Notes under the pieces: generated by a model
Databases searched by the model: none
Seen by the model: only the letters and a program-made list of their open reading frames with translations
Told to the model about the DNA's origin: nothing
Shown: in pieces, positions 7,521 to 16,721 of the stretch
How the letters are laid out: the number at the start of each line of letters is the position of its first letter
Numbering within the stretch: the first letter of the stretch is position 1
Assembly (NCBI RefSeq): GCF_001598375.1
Contig: NZ_BCYV01000030.1
Coordinates: 1 to 36,588, forward strand
Length of the DNA stretch: 36,588 nucleotides
Source: Novosphingobium capsulatum NBRC 12533
GTDB lineage: Bacteria; Pseudomonadota; Alphaproteobacteria; Sphingomonadales; Sphingomonadaceae
Direction of reading: 5' to 3'
Translations under genes and position numbers: made by a program

Positions 7521-8123
7521 ATGACGGATATCGCGCGGATCATCGAGATTGTGGAGCCCGAGGTGAAAGCCATGGGATTCGATCTCGTGCGCGTGCGCCT
7601 TTACGGCAAGAGCGAAGTTGGCGACGAGGAGCACACGCTCCAGATCATGGCGGAGCGCCCCGAAACCGGGCAGCTGGTCATCGAGGATTGCGCCGGCCTC
7701 TCGCATCGCATCTCCGACAAGATCGACGCGCTGGAAGAAGCCGGCGAAATGCTGATCGAAGAGGCCTATCGCCTTGAAGTCAGCTCGCCGGGGATCGACC
7801 GCCCGCTGACCCGCCCCAAGGACTTTGCCGCCTGGATCGGTCACGAGGCGCGGATCGAGCTGTCCGAGCTGCTCGACAATCGCAAGCGCTTTCGCGGCGA
7901 TCTCAAGGGTTTCGATGCCGATACCGGCACGATCTCGATCGAGGATGACGGCGAGGTGTTTGCCGTACCGTTTGCCCTTGTCACCAATGCCAAGCTGATC
8001 CTGACCGATCGGCTGATTGCCGCCTCGCGCCCGGTGGATACCGCCGGCGTGGACGAGGAAGATTTCGAAGACGAAGACGCTTTGGCGCAAACCGACGCAT
8101 TTCTTGAGGAACAGGAAGACTAA
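7521..8123 (+). CDS. rimP: Ribosome maturation factor RimP
   Basis: It helps late assembly of the 30S subunit. The 200-residue product has the two RimP domains: the N-terminal half includes EPEVKAMGFDLVRVRL and the signature EVSSPGIDRPLTRPKDF (near 90-106). The C-terminal SH3-like part is LKGFDADTGTISIEDDGE, with an acidic tail typical of alphaproteobacterial versions. ATG 7521 follows GGAGA with good spacing; an in-frame ATG at 7497 has no such site. It is the first gene of a run with nusA only 3 bp downstream, the conserved order in bacteria. Confidence 0.95.
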   Translation: MTDIARIIEIVEPEVKAMGFDLVRVRLYGKSEVGDEEHTLQIMAERPETGQLVIEDCAGLSHRISDKIDALEEAGEMLIEEAYRLEVSSPGIDRPLTRPKDFAAWIGHEARIELSELLDNRKRFRGDLKGFDADTGTISIEDDGEVFAVPFALVTNAKLILTDRLIAASRPVDTAGVDEEDFEDEDALAQTDAFLEEQED

Positions 8124-8126
8124 GCC

Positions 8127-9773
8127 ATGGCCAGTGCGATTTCCGCCAACCGTGCCGAGCTGCTGGCGATTGCCAACGCGGTCGCTGCCGAAAAGATGAT
8201 CGACAAGTCCATCGTGATCGAAGCGATGGAAGAAGCGATCCAGAAGTCGGCGCGCAACCGCTATGGCGCCGAGAACGACATTCGCGCCAAGCTCGATCCG
8301 CGCACCGGTGACTTGCGCCTGTGGCGCGTGGTCGAAGTGGTCGAGCACGTCGAAGACTACTTCAAGCAGGTTGACCTCAAGCAGGCCGAAAAGCTCCAGG
8401 CCGGCGCCAAGGTGGGTGACTTTATCGTCGATCCGCTGCCGCCGGTGGACCTCGGCCGCATCGATGCGCAGTCGGCCAAGCAGGTCATCTTCCAGAAGGT
8501 GCGCGATGCCGAGCGCGATCGCCAGTATGACGAATTCAAGGACCGCGCCGGCGAAATCATCACCGGCGTGATCAAGTCGGTCGAATTCGGCCACGTGATC
8601 GTCAACCTGGGCCGCGCCGAAGGCGTGATCCGCCGCGACCAGCAGATCCCGCGCGAAGTGCCGCGCGTTGGCGAGCGCGTGCGCGCGCTGATCCTCAAGG
8701 TGGAGCGCCAGAACCGCGGTCCGCAGATCTTCCTGAGCCGCGCACATCCCGACTTCATGAAGAAGCTGTTCGCCCAGGAAGTGCCCGAAATCTATGACGG
8801 CATCATCGAGATCAAGGCCGCAGCCCGCGATCCGGGCAGCCGCGCCAAGATCGGCGTGATCAGCCGTGACAGCTCGATCGACCCGGTCGGCGCCTGCGTC
8901 GGCATGAAGGGCAGCCGCGTTCAGGCGGTGGTCCAGGAAATGCAGGGCGAAAAGATCGACATCATCCCCTGGAGCGAAGACACCGCGACGTTCGTGGTCA
9001 ACGCGCTGCAGCCCGCGACGGTCAGCCGCGTGGTGATCGACGAGGAAGAAAGCCGCATCGAAGTGGTCGTGCCCGACGACCAGCTGAGCCTGGCGATCGG
9101 TCGCCGTGGCCAGAACGTGCGCCTGGCATCCTCGCTCACCGGTTCGGCCATCGACATCATGACCGAGGCCGAGGCGAGCGAAAAGCGCCAGAAGGAATTC
9201 TCCGAACGGTCCAAGACCTTCGAGGAAGAACTCGACGTTGATGAAACCCTGTCGCAGCTGCTGGTGGCCGAAGGCTTCAGCGAGCTGGAGGAAGTGGCCT
9301 ACATCGACATCAGCGAACTCGCCGGGATCGAAGGGTTCGACGAGGAACTGGCAGCCGAGCTGCAGAACCGCGCGCTCGAAGCGCTGGAACGCCGCGAGGA
9401 AGGCCAGCGCGAAGAACGCCGCGCCCTGGGCGTGGACGATGCCCTGGCCGAACTGCCGCACCTGACCGAAGCCATGCTGGTTACGCTGGGCAAGGCGGGG
9501 ATCAAGACGCTGGACGACCTGGCGGATCTCGCTACCGACGAACTGATCGCCAAGAAGCGCAACAACGACCAGCGCCGCCGCAACGACCGCCGCGAGCGCG
9601 ATCGTTCGGAACGCAGCGAAGACAAGGGCGGCGTGCTGGGCGAATATGGCCTGAGCGACGAACAGGGCAACGAAATCATCATGGCGGCACGCGCCCACTG
9701 GTTCGACGACGAACCGATGGACGACGAAGCCCCCGCAACCGAGGAGGCCGCCGATGCGGAATCCTCACAATGA
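8127..9773 (+). CDS. nusA: Transcription termination/antitermination protein NusA
   Basis: It binds RNA polymerase and nascent RNA and modulates pausing, termination and antitermination. The 548 residues comprise an N-terminal polymerase-binding domain (about 1-130), an S1 domain (about 140-205), KH domains with GMKGSR near 259 and GRRGQN near 325, and C-terminal acidic helix-hairpin repeats (from about 365). The segment KKRNNDQRRRNDRRERDRSE near 475-495 is a highly charged insertion. It overlaps the ylxR start by 20 bp. Confidence 0.97.
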   Translation: MASAISANRAELLAIANAVAAEKMIDKSIVIEAMEEAIQKSARNRYGAENDIRAKLDPRTGDLRLWRVVEVVEHVEDYFKQVDLKQAEKLQAGAKVGDFIVDPLPPVDLGRIDAQSAKQVIFQKVRDAERDRQYDEFKDRAGEIITGVIKSVEFGHVIVNLGRAEGVIRRDQQIPREVPRVGERVRALILKVERQNRGPQIFLSRAHPDFMKKLFAQEVPEIYDGIIEIKAAARDPGSRAKIGVISRDSSIDPVGACVGMKGSRVQAVVQEMQGEKIDIIPWSEDTATFVVNALQPATVSRVVIDEEESRIEVVVPDDQLSLAIGRRGQNVRLASSLTGSAIDIMTEAEASEKRQKEFSERSKTFEEELDVDETLSQLLVAEGFSELEEVAYIDISELAGIEGFDEELAAELQNRALEALERREEGQREERRALGVDDALAELPHLTEAMLVTLGKAGIKTLDDLADLATDELIAKKRNNDQRRRNDRRERDRSERSEDKGGVLGEYGLSDEQGNEIIMAARAHWFDDEPMDDEAPATEEAADAESSQ

Positions 9774-10533
9774 CACGCTAAGCGCCCCAGGGCCGCAAGA
9801 CCGCCCGGCAAGGCCTGACAAGGCTTTGCCGGAGCGGAAATGTATCCTCACCGCCCGCCACGATGGCCGGGGCGCCTTGGTGCGCCTGGCGATTTCGCCC
9901 GATGGTCTGGTTCTGCCCGATCCGTTGGCGCGTGCCCCTGGGCGCGGCGCCTGGATCGGTGTTTCTCGCGCAGACCTTGAAATCGCGCTTGCCAATGGCA
10001 AACTTAAGGGAGCGTTGGCACGCGCATTCAAAGGCGCCCCGCTGACCATTCCCGCCGATCTGCCCGATCTGATCGAACAAGGCCTGAAACGCGCCACGCT
10101 GGACCGACTCGGTATCGAGTTGCGTGCCGGTAGCCTGGTGCTGGGAACCGAAAAAATCGCCCAGGCCGCGCGTTCCGGCGCGATCGTGCTGCTGGCCCAT
10201 GCCAGCGATGCAAAGGCCGATGGCGTGGGCAAGTTGGCCCAGGCCTGGCGCGTGGGCGAAGAGGCCGAAGGATCGGGAATGATGGGCCGCATCTTGCCGC
10301 TGGACCGGGCGGCGTTGTCTGTGGCATTGGGCCGCGACAACGTCGTTCACCTGGGCGTCACCGATGCGGGCGCGGCCGAACGGATTGACGGGCCATTGGC
10401 CCGCTTGATGCACTTTATCGGGGCTGCGGCACCGGAAGGTCCGCCTGGTGGCACGCCACCGGGCGAACCGGCCCCTGCTGCTGCACCGGCCGCACATGCG
10501 GCGAATGACGATTTGGATACGAAGGGCGAATGA
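9754..10533 (+). CDS. YlxR/RnpM-domain protein with a C-terminal L7Ae-like region (DUF448)
   Basis: This is an RNA-binding protein of the nusA-infB operon. Residues about 25-100 form a YlxR (DUF448) domain with PERKCILT, DGLVLPDPLARAPGRGAWIG and a conserved basic helix. In firmicutes this family includes RnpM, an RNase P modulator. Residues about 105-215 look L7Ae/YlxQ-like, so both small RNA-binding modules appear fused, as is usual in alphaproteobacteria. A Pro/Ala-rich tail follows. The start lies inside the nusA 3' end and the stop overlaps infB (ATGA), so the genes are translationally linked. Confidence 0.88.
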   Translation: MRNPHNDTLSAPGPQDRPARPDKALPERKCILTARHDGRGALVRLAISPDGLVLPDPLARAPGRGAWIGVSRADLEIALANGKLKGALARAFKGAPLTIPADLPDLIEQGLKRATLDRLGIELRAGSLVLGTEKIAQAARSGAIVLLAHASDAKADGVGKLAQAWRVGEEAEGSGMMGRILPLDRAALSVALGRDNVVHLGVTDAGAAERIDGPLARLMHFIGAAAPEGPPGGTPPGEPAPAAAPAAHAANDDLDTKGE

Positions 10534-13199
10534 GTTCGATGAGCGATAGCGACAAGAAGCCGACACTGGGCCGCAGGCCACTGGGCCTGAAGACCGCAGT
10601 GGAGGCCGGAGAGGTCAAGCAGACCTTCAGCCATGGTCGCACCAATAAGGTGGTGGTCGAGGTAAAGCGCCGCAAGCTGGTGCCGGGCGGACAGCCCGCC
10701 GCGCCGGCCCCCGCTGCGCCTGCCGCAGCCCCGCGCCCCGCTGCGCCGGCCGCGCGTGCGCCGGTCGTGCCGCCGCCGCCGCCGCCAGTTTCCCCCACCG
10801 CCTCGCGCGAGACGCGCCAGGAACTGCAGGCCCGCCTGCTGCGCCAGGCCGAGGAAGCCCGCCTCGCTTCGCTGGAAGCGGCCAATCGCCGCGAGCAGGA
10901 AGAACGCCTGCGCGCCATCGAGGAAGAACGCCGCCGCGTTGGGGAAAAGGAAGCAGCCGCTGCTGCTGCCGCCCAGGCTGCTGCCGCGCCCGAAGCCGCC
11001 CCGGCTGAACCGGCTCCGGCTGCTGAACCCGCACCGGTGGCGCCCGCCGCTGCGGCGCAGCCCGCTGCCGAGCCGGCGCCTGCCGCCGCGCCAGTGGCGT
11101 CTGCTCCGGCTGCCGCGGCCGAAGAACCGGTCCAGGCACAAGCTCCGGCTCCTGCCGCAGCCGCTGCGCCGGCTGCGCGCCCGGCCCCGGCTGCTGCCGT
11201 GCCCGCGCCGCGCCGCTTTACCCCGGTGGTGGCGCCCAAGCGCCCCGAACCGGCCAAGAAGCCGGCGCATGCCCCGCGTGACAAGAACGCCAATGATCGC
11301 CGCCAGGCGGGCAAGCTGACCGTGACGCGCGCGCTCAACGAAGACGAGGGCGCTCGCGCCCGTTCGCTCGCCGCGCTCAAACGCGCCCGTGAAAAGGAGC
11401 GCCGTGCGCACTTCGCCGGGCAGACCCAGGCGCGTGAAAAGCAAGTGCGCGATGTGATCGTGCCTGAAGCGATCACCGTGCAGGATCTGGCCAACCGCAT
11501 GGCTGAAAAGGCCGCGGACCTGGTCAAGGCGCTGTTCAAGATGGGCATGATGGTCACCATCAACCAGGCCATCGACCAGGATACCGCCGAACTGCTGGTG
11601 ACCGAATTTGGCCACAACATTCAGCGCGTGAGCGATAGCGACGTCGATATCGATACCGCTTCGGACATCGATGCCGATACCACGCTCAAGTCGCGGCCCC
11701 CGGTCGTGGCGATCATGGGCCACGTTGACCATGGCAAGACCAGCCTGCTCGACGCGCTGCGCGGCACCGACGTGGTGCGCGGCGAAGCCGGCGGCATCAC
11801 GCAGCATATCGGCGCCTATCAGATCAAGACCAAGGGCGGCGATTACATCACCTTCCTGGATACGCCAGGCCACGAAGCCTTTACCGAGATGCGCATGCGC
11901 GGTGCCAATGTCACCGACATCGTCATCCTGGTGGTGGCTGCCGATGATGGCATCATGCCGCAGACGATCGAAGCCATCAATCACACCAAGGCCGCTGGCG
12001 TGCCGATGATCGTGGCGATCACCAAGTCGGACAAGCCCGAAGCGAATCCCAAGAAGATCCGCGAGCGCCTGCTCGAACATGAAGTGATCGTGGAAGAAAT
12101 GTCGGGCGACGTGCAGGACGTGGAGGTCTCCTCCAAGACCGGCGCCGGGCTCGACACGCTGATCGAAAAGATCCTGCTCCAGGCCGAACTGATGGAACTG
12201 CGTTCCAACCCCGATCGCGCCGCCGAAGCGACCGTAATCGAGGCCAAGCTCGACAAGGGCAAGGGGCCGCTGGCTACCGTGCTGATCAACCGCGGCACGC
12301 TGCATGTGGGCGATATCCTGGTGGTAGGCACCCAGTCTGGCCGCGTGCGCGCCATGCTGGATGACAAGGGCCGCCAGGTGAAGTCTGCGCCGCCGTCGCT
12401 GCCGGTCGAAGTGCTCGGCATCGGCGGCGTGCCGATGGCTGGTGACACGCTCACCGTGGTGGAAAACGAAGCACGTGCCCGTGAAGTGGCGGCCTACCGT
12501 CAGGAAAAGGCCACTGCCAAGCGCACCGCCGTTGCCCCGTCGAGCCTGGAGAACATGTTCTCTGCGCTGGCGGCCAAGCAGAGCGTCATCGAGTATCCGG
12601 TGGTGATCAAGGCCGACGTGCAGGGCTCGACCGAAGCGATCGTCAATGCGCTCAACCGCTTGTCGACCGACGAGATCAAGGTGCGCGTGCTGCATTCCGG
12701 CGTGGGTGCGATCACCGAAAGCGATGTGGGCCTGGCCCAGGCTTCCGGCGCACCGATCGTGGGCTTCAACGTCCGTCCCAACGCCAAGGCGCGCGAGCTG
12801 ATCGAGCGCAACAAGGTGCGGATGAAGTACTTCGACGTGATCTATCAGCTGACCGACGACATCGCCAAGGAAATGGCGGGCGAGCTTGGTCCGGAGCGCA
12901 TCGAAACCGTTGTGGGCCGTGCGGAAGTCAAGGAAGTCTTCCCCGCGGGCAAGAAGGACAAGGCAGCCGGTCTGCTGGTGCTGGAAGGCTATATCCGCAA
13001 GGGCATCTATGCGCGTCTTACCCGCAACGATGTTATCGTCAGCAAGACCACGATTGCCTCGCTGCGTCGCTTCAAGGACGACGTTTCGGAAGTGCGCGCG
13101 GGCCTGGAATGCGGTGTGGTGTTGCAGGACACCAACGACATCAAGGCTGGCGACACGCTGGAAGTGTTCGAAGTGGAAGAGCGCGAACGCACGCTCTGA
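10530..13199 (+). CDS. infB: Translation initiation factor IF-2
   Basis: This GTPase places fMet-tRNA on the 30S subunit and promotes subunit joining. The 889 residues divide into an N-terminal IF2-associated segment and a long Ala/Pro/Glu-rich low-complexity stretch (about 50-230). A second IF2_N domain follows near 310-365 (VIVPEAITVQDLANRMAEK), then the G domain with GHVDHGKT (near 397), DTPGHEAF (near 444) and TKSD (near 498), and then domains II-IV. ATG 10530 overlaps the ylxR stop; an internal ATG at 10539 is also possible. A strong terminator follows at 13225. Confidence 0.97.
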   Translation: MSSMSDSDKKPTLGRRPLGLKTAVEAGEVKQTFSHGRTNKVVVEVKRRKLVPGGQPAAPAPAAPAAAPRPAAPAARAPVVPPPPPPVSPTASRETRQELQARLLRQAEEARLASLEAANRREQEERLRAIEEERRRVGEKEAAAAAAAQAAAAPEAAPAEPAPAAEPAPVAPAAAAQPAAEPAPAAAPVASAPAAAAEEPVQAQAPAPAAAAAPAARPAPAAAVPAPRRFTPVVAPKRPEPAKKPAHAPRDKNANDRRQAGKLTVTRALNEDEGARARSLAALKRAREKERRAHFAGQTQAREKQVRDVIVPEAITVQDLANRMAEKAADLVKALFKMGMMVTINQAIDQDTAELLVTEFGHNIQRVSDSDVDIDTASDIDADTTLKSRPPVVAIMGHVDHGKTSLLDALRGTDVVRGEAGGITQHIGAYQIKTKGGDYITFLDTPGHEAFTEMRMRGANVTDIVILVVAADDGIMPQTIEAINHTKAAGVPMIVAITKSDKPEANPKKIRERLLEHEVIVEEMSGDVQDVEVSSKTGAGLDTLIEKILLQAELMELRSNPDRAAEATVIEAKLDKGKGPLATVLINRGTLHVGDILVVGTQSGRVRAMLDDKGRQVKSAPPSLPVEVLGIGGVPMAGDTLTVVENEARAREVAAYRQEKATAKRTAVAPSSLENMFSALAAKQSVIEYPVVIKADVQGSTEAIVNALNRLSTDEIKVRVLHSGVGAITESDVGLAQASGAPIVGFNVRPNAKARELIERNKVRMKYFDVIYQLTDDIAKEMAGELGPERIETVVGRAEVKEVFPAGKKDKAAGLLVLEGYIRKGIYARLTRNDVIVSKTTIASLRRFKDDVSEVRAGLECGVVLQDTNDIKAGDTLEVFEVEERERTL

Positions 13200-13224
13200 T
13201 CTTCGGATCGGTAAACACGAAAAT

Positions 13225-13256
13225 ACGGCCTTTCCCACGGGAAGGGCCGTCTTTTT
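13225..13256 (+). terminator. Intrinsic terminator after infB
   Basis: A 12-bp stem (acggcctttccc / gggaagggccgt, one G-U pair) with a short loop is followed by CTTTTT. It lies 26 bp after the infB stop and should end the rimP-infB transcript, separating it from rbfA more than 3 kb away. Confidence 0.9.
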
Positions 13257-13374
13257 CGTTCATGGTGCAGGCGATTGTAGCCTGTGTCGGGCGCGGGCTG
13301 TGGAGCACGACCCTGGCACGCAAAGGGGCGGCCTTTTGCAAAGCCACCCCCGACGTGATCCGGTCGCGCGCGGA

Positions 13375-13710
13375 TCAGAACGTATTGGCGATCACCGAGG
13401 CGATCACGCCGCTGCCGATTGCCACCAGCAGGGCATCGTTGCCTGACCGCACCCAGTGATAGCCACGCGGCGGCGCCGACAGGCGACGGTACTGGTGGTA
13501 ATCGACCACGCGATAGTTGGGCGCGCGGCGGTGGTCGAAGCGCTGCCCCTTGCGGAACGGATTGGGCTTCATCTTGACCGGTCCACGGCGCATGTCCTGG
13601 CGCACGTCGTGGCGTTGATCGTGGCGCGCATCATAGTGCTGGGCGAGCGCAGGGGTGGCGGCGGGCAGGGCCACCGCAAGGGCGGCAACCGTGGCGAGAA
13701 ACTTGTTCAT
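13375..13710 (-). CDS. RcnB-like secreted protein
   Basis: This is a 111-residue exported protein. The signal peptide MNKFLATVAALAVALPAATP ends near AQ (residues 24-25), then comes a His/Arg/Asp-rich region (QHYDARHDQRHDVRQDMRR). The RcnB-type core follows: NYRVVDYHQYRRLSAPPRGYHWV, quoted over 13450-13530 as a landmark, then a C-terminal hydrophobic stretch. RcnB of E. coli is a periplasmic protein of nickel/cobalt homeostasis, but most alphaproteobacterial relatives are uncharacterised and no metal transporter is adjacent. ATG 13710 has GGAAAGGA upstream. Confidence 0.82.
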   Translation of the reverse strand: MNKFLATVAALAVALPAATPALAQHYDARHDQRHDVRQDMRRGPVKMKPNPFRKGQRFDHRRAPNYRVVDYHQYRRLSAPPRGYHWVRSGNDALLVAIGSGVIASVIANTF

Positions 13711-13815
13711 GGCGGTCCTTTCCAATGAAACTGACCCTGCCTCAACGGCTCAACGCCGTGCCGGCTCCCACGACAAATGTCTGACTTTGTATCGATTTTG
13801 TTACCTAATCGGCCG

Positions 13816-15198
13816 TCAGCGCAGGGTGAGCCGCAAGTGGATGCCATGGCGCGACCGCAGGGTCAGGCGGCTGATCGGTTCCGGCGCGGAGCCTGCGGCG
13901 GGCGCCAGGCGAAATTCGCGCAGCAGCGTGGCCAGCACGATCATCGCCTCTTGCATGGCAAAGCCCTGGCCGATGCACACGCGTGGGCCCTTGCCGAACG
14001 GCAGCCAAGCCTCGCGCGCGGCCCTGGCATTCTCGGCGCGGGCAAAGCGGCCCGGATCGAACGCGTGCGGGCAGGCCCAGTTGTCGGCGTTGCGCTGGAT
14101 CAGCCAGGGCGACACCACCGCGAGATCGCCCGACGCCATCGCCTTGCCGCGCATGATCTGCGGCGCGACGACCTCGCGCATCAGGAAGCTGACCGGGGGA
14201 TAGAGGCGCAGCGCTTCCTGAAAGAGATGGCGCAGTTCGGGCAAAGCCTTGAGATGATCGGCGGCGAGCGGGCTGCCCCCCGTGACAGCGGCGATTTGCG
14301 CGGTCAGGCGATCCTGCAGCCCCGCGTCGCCAGCCAGAAGATAACTGGCCCAGGCCAGCGCGGATGCCGAGGTTTCGTGGCCGGCGAGGAAGATCGTGCC
14401 AAGCTGATCGAGCAGGGCCTCGCGCGAAAACGGTGCGCCGCTATGCGGATGGCGTGCATCGAGTAGCGCATCGAGAATATCGGCCGGCGGCAGGGGCTGG
14501 CCCAGGCGCGCGCGCATTGCCATCCGGGCATCGACGAGCGGGGCGAACAGCGTGCGGATAGCGGCGGCGGCCTGGGACAGCCGCTGGCGCTGGCGCATGA
14601 GCGGCAGGCGGTAGAGGCGCAGCATGGCATAGCGCTGGGCATGGCGCTGATAGCGATCAAAGGCGGCAAAGACGGTTTCGGCCGCATCGGCGGGCAGGCT
14701 TTGTGAAAACAGCGTGCGATAGATCACGTCTGCCGTCACCGCCGTCATCGCCTGTTCCATATCCACCGGCCCCCGCGCCGCCGCCTGGTGCAAATGCCCG
14801 GCCATATCCTGCGCAGCGGCACGCATGGCCGGCCAGGCGCGGCCAAGGCCAGCCTGGGCGAAAGCGGGATTGATCATCGCGCGCTGCGCCTGCCACTGCG
14901 CGCCATTGGCAGAAAACACGCTTTCGCCCATCAACGGGCGCAGCAGTTCGGTCATCAAGCCGTGCTTGGGCCAGGGGCAGTGGCGTTCTTCCAGCACGTC
15001 TCGCGCCAGGGCCAGGTCGTTGATCACGAAAAAACGCAGCAGCGGAAAGCGCACCGTGCCCATTTTCATGCGATAGGATTTTTCGAACAGCGTGTGGATC
15101 CAGCTGCCCCAACCGATCACGAAACGGCGCAGCAGGCCCGCCTTGCGCCGCAACGGCGTGGGGAAAGGCGGCACGGCCAGTGCGGGCGGCTCGGTCAT
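13816..15198 (-). CDS. Cytochrome P450
   Basis: This is a heme-thiolate monooxygenase of 460 residues. Signature elements are all present: the I-helix GTIFLAGHETSASALAW with the oxygen-activating A-G-x-E-T, the K-helix EALR (ExxR), and the heme loop WLPFGKGPRVCIG with Cys408 as iron ligand. The sequence style (GESVFSANGAQWQAQRAMINPAF) resembles class I/CYP4-like bacterial enzymes that act on fatty or terpenoid substrates, but the substrate is not deducible. No ferredoxin gene is adjacent. ATG 15198 overlaps the stop of the membrane hydrolase (ATGA), implying co-translation. Confidence 0.94.
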   Translation of the reverse strand: MTEPPALAVPPFPTPLRRKAGLLRRFVIGWGSWIHTLFEKSYRMKMGTVRFPLLRFFVINDLALARDVLEERHCPWPKHGLMTELLRPLMGESVFSANGAQWQAQRAMINPAFAQAGLGRAWPAMRAAAQDMAGHLHQAAARGPVDMEQAMTAVTADVIYRTLFSQSLPADAAETVFAAFDRYQRHAQRYAMLRLYRLPLMRQRQRLSQAAAAIRTLFAPLVDARMAMRARLGQPLPPADILDALLDARHPHSGAPFSREALLDQLGTIFLAGHETSASALAWASYLLAGDAGLQDRLTAQIAAVTGGSPLAADHLKALPELRHLFQEALRLYPPVSFLMREVVAPQIMRGKAMASGDLAVVSPWLIQRNADNWACPHAFDPGRFARAENARAAREAWLPFGKGPRVCIGQGFAMQEAMIVLATLLREFRLAPAAGSAPEPISRLTLRSRHGIHLRLTLR

Positions 15199-16331
15199 GC
15201 GCGCGATACCTGGCGAAAGGCGGCGATACTGGCGATGAGTGGCTGGTCGCTGCAGGTGAGGCCGAGGTAATCGAGCGGTGACGGGCGATCGAGCCGGCGC
15301 AGATAATCGAAATGGGTGAGATACTTGTCCTTGCGCCGCGCGGCATAGGTCTGGACATCGCAAAACGCGAACCAGCGCGGGGAAAGCTGTACCAGCCCAG
15401 CGTGGCGGGCTGGCGCGCGGCCCAGCCAGGGATCGACCAGCGGGGTGGCGGCGCCATCGGTGGGCGAGCCAATGTCGAGCCAGGCAAAGCGGCCCTGTGC
15501 CAGCGTGGCCATGGTGTCGGCAAAATCGTGCGCATCGCGGCGAGAGGCGAGCATCGGCAGGCTGGCCCCCAGCGTGACCAGCGCCACGCGCGAAGGCAGC
15601 ACGCCGCCGTGGCGGGCGAGCAACCTGGCAATGACGCCCGCGGCCAGAACGGCGCCGTTGGAATGGCTGACCAGCAGCACCTCGTCCCACGGCGGATCGG
15701 CGGCCAGCGCGCCGTCGATGGTATCGGCAAAGCGATCGAGCCGGGTGGCGAGTGCCGGATCGCCACGCCCGGCGGCCAGGGCATCGTTGAAGATGATGAA
15801 CTGCACCAGCCAGCCGATATGGCCGCGCCCCCCGAGCATCAGCGCCAGCACGGCGGCAAGCGCCAGCCCGAACAGTGGTGCCAGCCAGGCCTGCCCGATC
15901 AGCATGGCAAACAGCGCCGCGCCAAGGCCGGCCAGCAGCGGCAGCACCAGCAGCGCCAGCGCCGGCAGGAACAGCGCCACGCGGCTGCCGTGCGGCACGC
16001 GGCGCAGGCAGGCGAGGTCGGTCTGCCACAAGAGGCGGACATAGGCGCGGGCGCTGGCCAGCAGCACGCGCAGGCCGCCCCTGATCCAGGCGCGGCGCAC
16101 GATATCGTCCCACGCCAGGACATGGAAAGCGCTGGTGATCGTGGTGGCGGCATCGGCAACCGTCCAGGCAGTGTCCCCATGCCCGGCGGCGTGCCGCGCA
16201 GACAGGATCAGGGAATTGCCTGCGCAATCACGCGCATTGTGCGTGGCGATCTGTTGTGCGAGAAATCCATGATAGAAACGCGCGCCCCTCGGGTCGAAAC
16301 CACCAATATAGAACACTTTGCGCTTGAACAT
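15195..16331 (-). CDS. Membrane-associated alpha/beta hydrolase (lipase-like)
   Basis: This is a 378-residue protein starting MFKRKVFYIGGFDPRG. Two hydrophobic spans at about 118-140 and 143-167 interrupt the hydrolase fold. The nucleophile elbow is VLLVSHSNGAVLA with Ser224; the first Gly of the usual G-x-S-x-G is Ser. Acid and histidine partners are probably in the C-terminal third (for example the HFDYL region) but I cannot assign them. ATG 16331 is chosen for the typical start; a GTG at 16370 would add 13 residues. The gene is coupled by ATGA to the P450, so both probably act in one pathway on a lipid-like compound (inference). Confidence 0.78.
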   Translation of the reverse strand: MFKRKVFYIGGFDPRGARFYHGFLAQQIATHNARDCAGNSLILSARHAAGHGDTAWTVADAATTITSAFHVLAWDDIVRRAWIRGGLRVLLASARAYVRLLWQTDLACLRRVPHGSRVALFLPALALLVLPLLAGLGAALFAMLIGQAWLAPLFGLALAAVLALMLGGRGHIGWLVQFIIFNDALAAGRGDPALATRLDRFADTIDGALAADPPWDEVLLVSHSNGAVLAAGVIARLLARHGGVLPSRVALVTLGASLPMLASRRDAHDFADTMATLAQGRFAWLDIGSPTDGAATPLVDPWLGRAPARHAGLVQLSPRWFAFCDVQTYAARRKDKYLTHFDYLRRLDRPSPLDYLGLTCSDQPLIASIAAFRQVSRA

Positions 16332-16387
16332 TGCCCCATCCACGCCAAATCCATGGTCAGGTGATATCACAAGTGCAGGGGGCTGAC

Positions 16388-16675
16388 GTGTGTGATCCAG
16401 GGCAGAGGGACTATTGTCTGTTCCTCAATGGATTTAAATACAACCGCAATGGATCATGCCGGCGTCATGACAATGCTTACGGTATTGCTGGCGGTGGCCG
16501 AGAGGCTGAGCGCCGCCGCGCCGATGCCGCGTTCTTTCGCGGCCTGCGGCAAGAGGGCGATCCGATGGCCGTACCGGTGTGGCTGGCAGTGCGCACATTT
16601 GGCTGGTTCTTCTTCAATTATCATGGGTTTCCGTGGCGCGGCCAACTCGTGCGCAAGATCTTCCCCCGCTATTGA
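16388..16675 (+). CDS. Small phospholipase-A2-like protein
   Basis: This is a product of about 95 residues with the signature C-x-x-H-D-x-x-Y (CRRHDNAYGIAGGG, His27-Asp28). It is followed by a helix with the spaced A-D-x-x-F typical of short prokaryotic phospholipase-A2-like domains, and ends with RTFGWFFFNYHGFP. The His-Asp pair is the catalytic dyad of that fold. GTG 16388 is proposed because GGGGG precedes it by five bases; upstream GTG and TTG codons are in frame, so the start is uncertain. It is divergent from the membrane hydrolase, and 46 bp separate it from rbfA. Confidence 0.65.
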   Translation: MCDPGQRDYCLFLNGFKYNRNGSCRRHDNAYGIAGGGREAERRRADAAFFRGLRQEGDPMAVPVWLAVRTFGWFFFNYHGFPWRGQLVRKIFPRY

Positions 16676-16721
16676 CCCAAGGTTCTGGCGAAATCGCGGG
16701 CAATGCCCCATATAGGGCGCG

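Noticed and set aside
7329..9698. 789-codon open frame on the minus strand opposite rimP-nusA
   Set aside because: Its translation mirrors the codon pattern of nusA (His/Asp/Ala-rich) and shows no family motif; high GC at third positions keeps antisense frames open.
10680..11215. GCC/GCG/CCG-rich repeats that look like a tandem array
   Set aside because: They encode the Ala/Pro/Glu-rich linker of IF-2, normal for alphaproteobacteria; no regular unit is seen.
10347..13238. 963-codon minus-strand frame opposite infB
   Set aside because: It is fully antisense to a certain gene, with low-complexity Gly/Arg runs opposite the Ala/Pro-rich IF-2 linker.
13325..13350. Hairpin (gggg-c-ggc / gcc-a-cccc) as rcnB-like gene terminator
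   Set aside because: The stem contains a C-A mismatch and only a weak TTTG follows on the minus strand; too weak to list.
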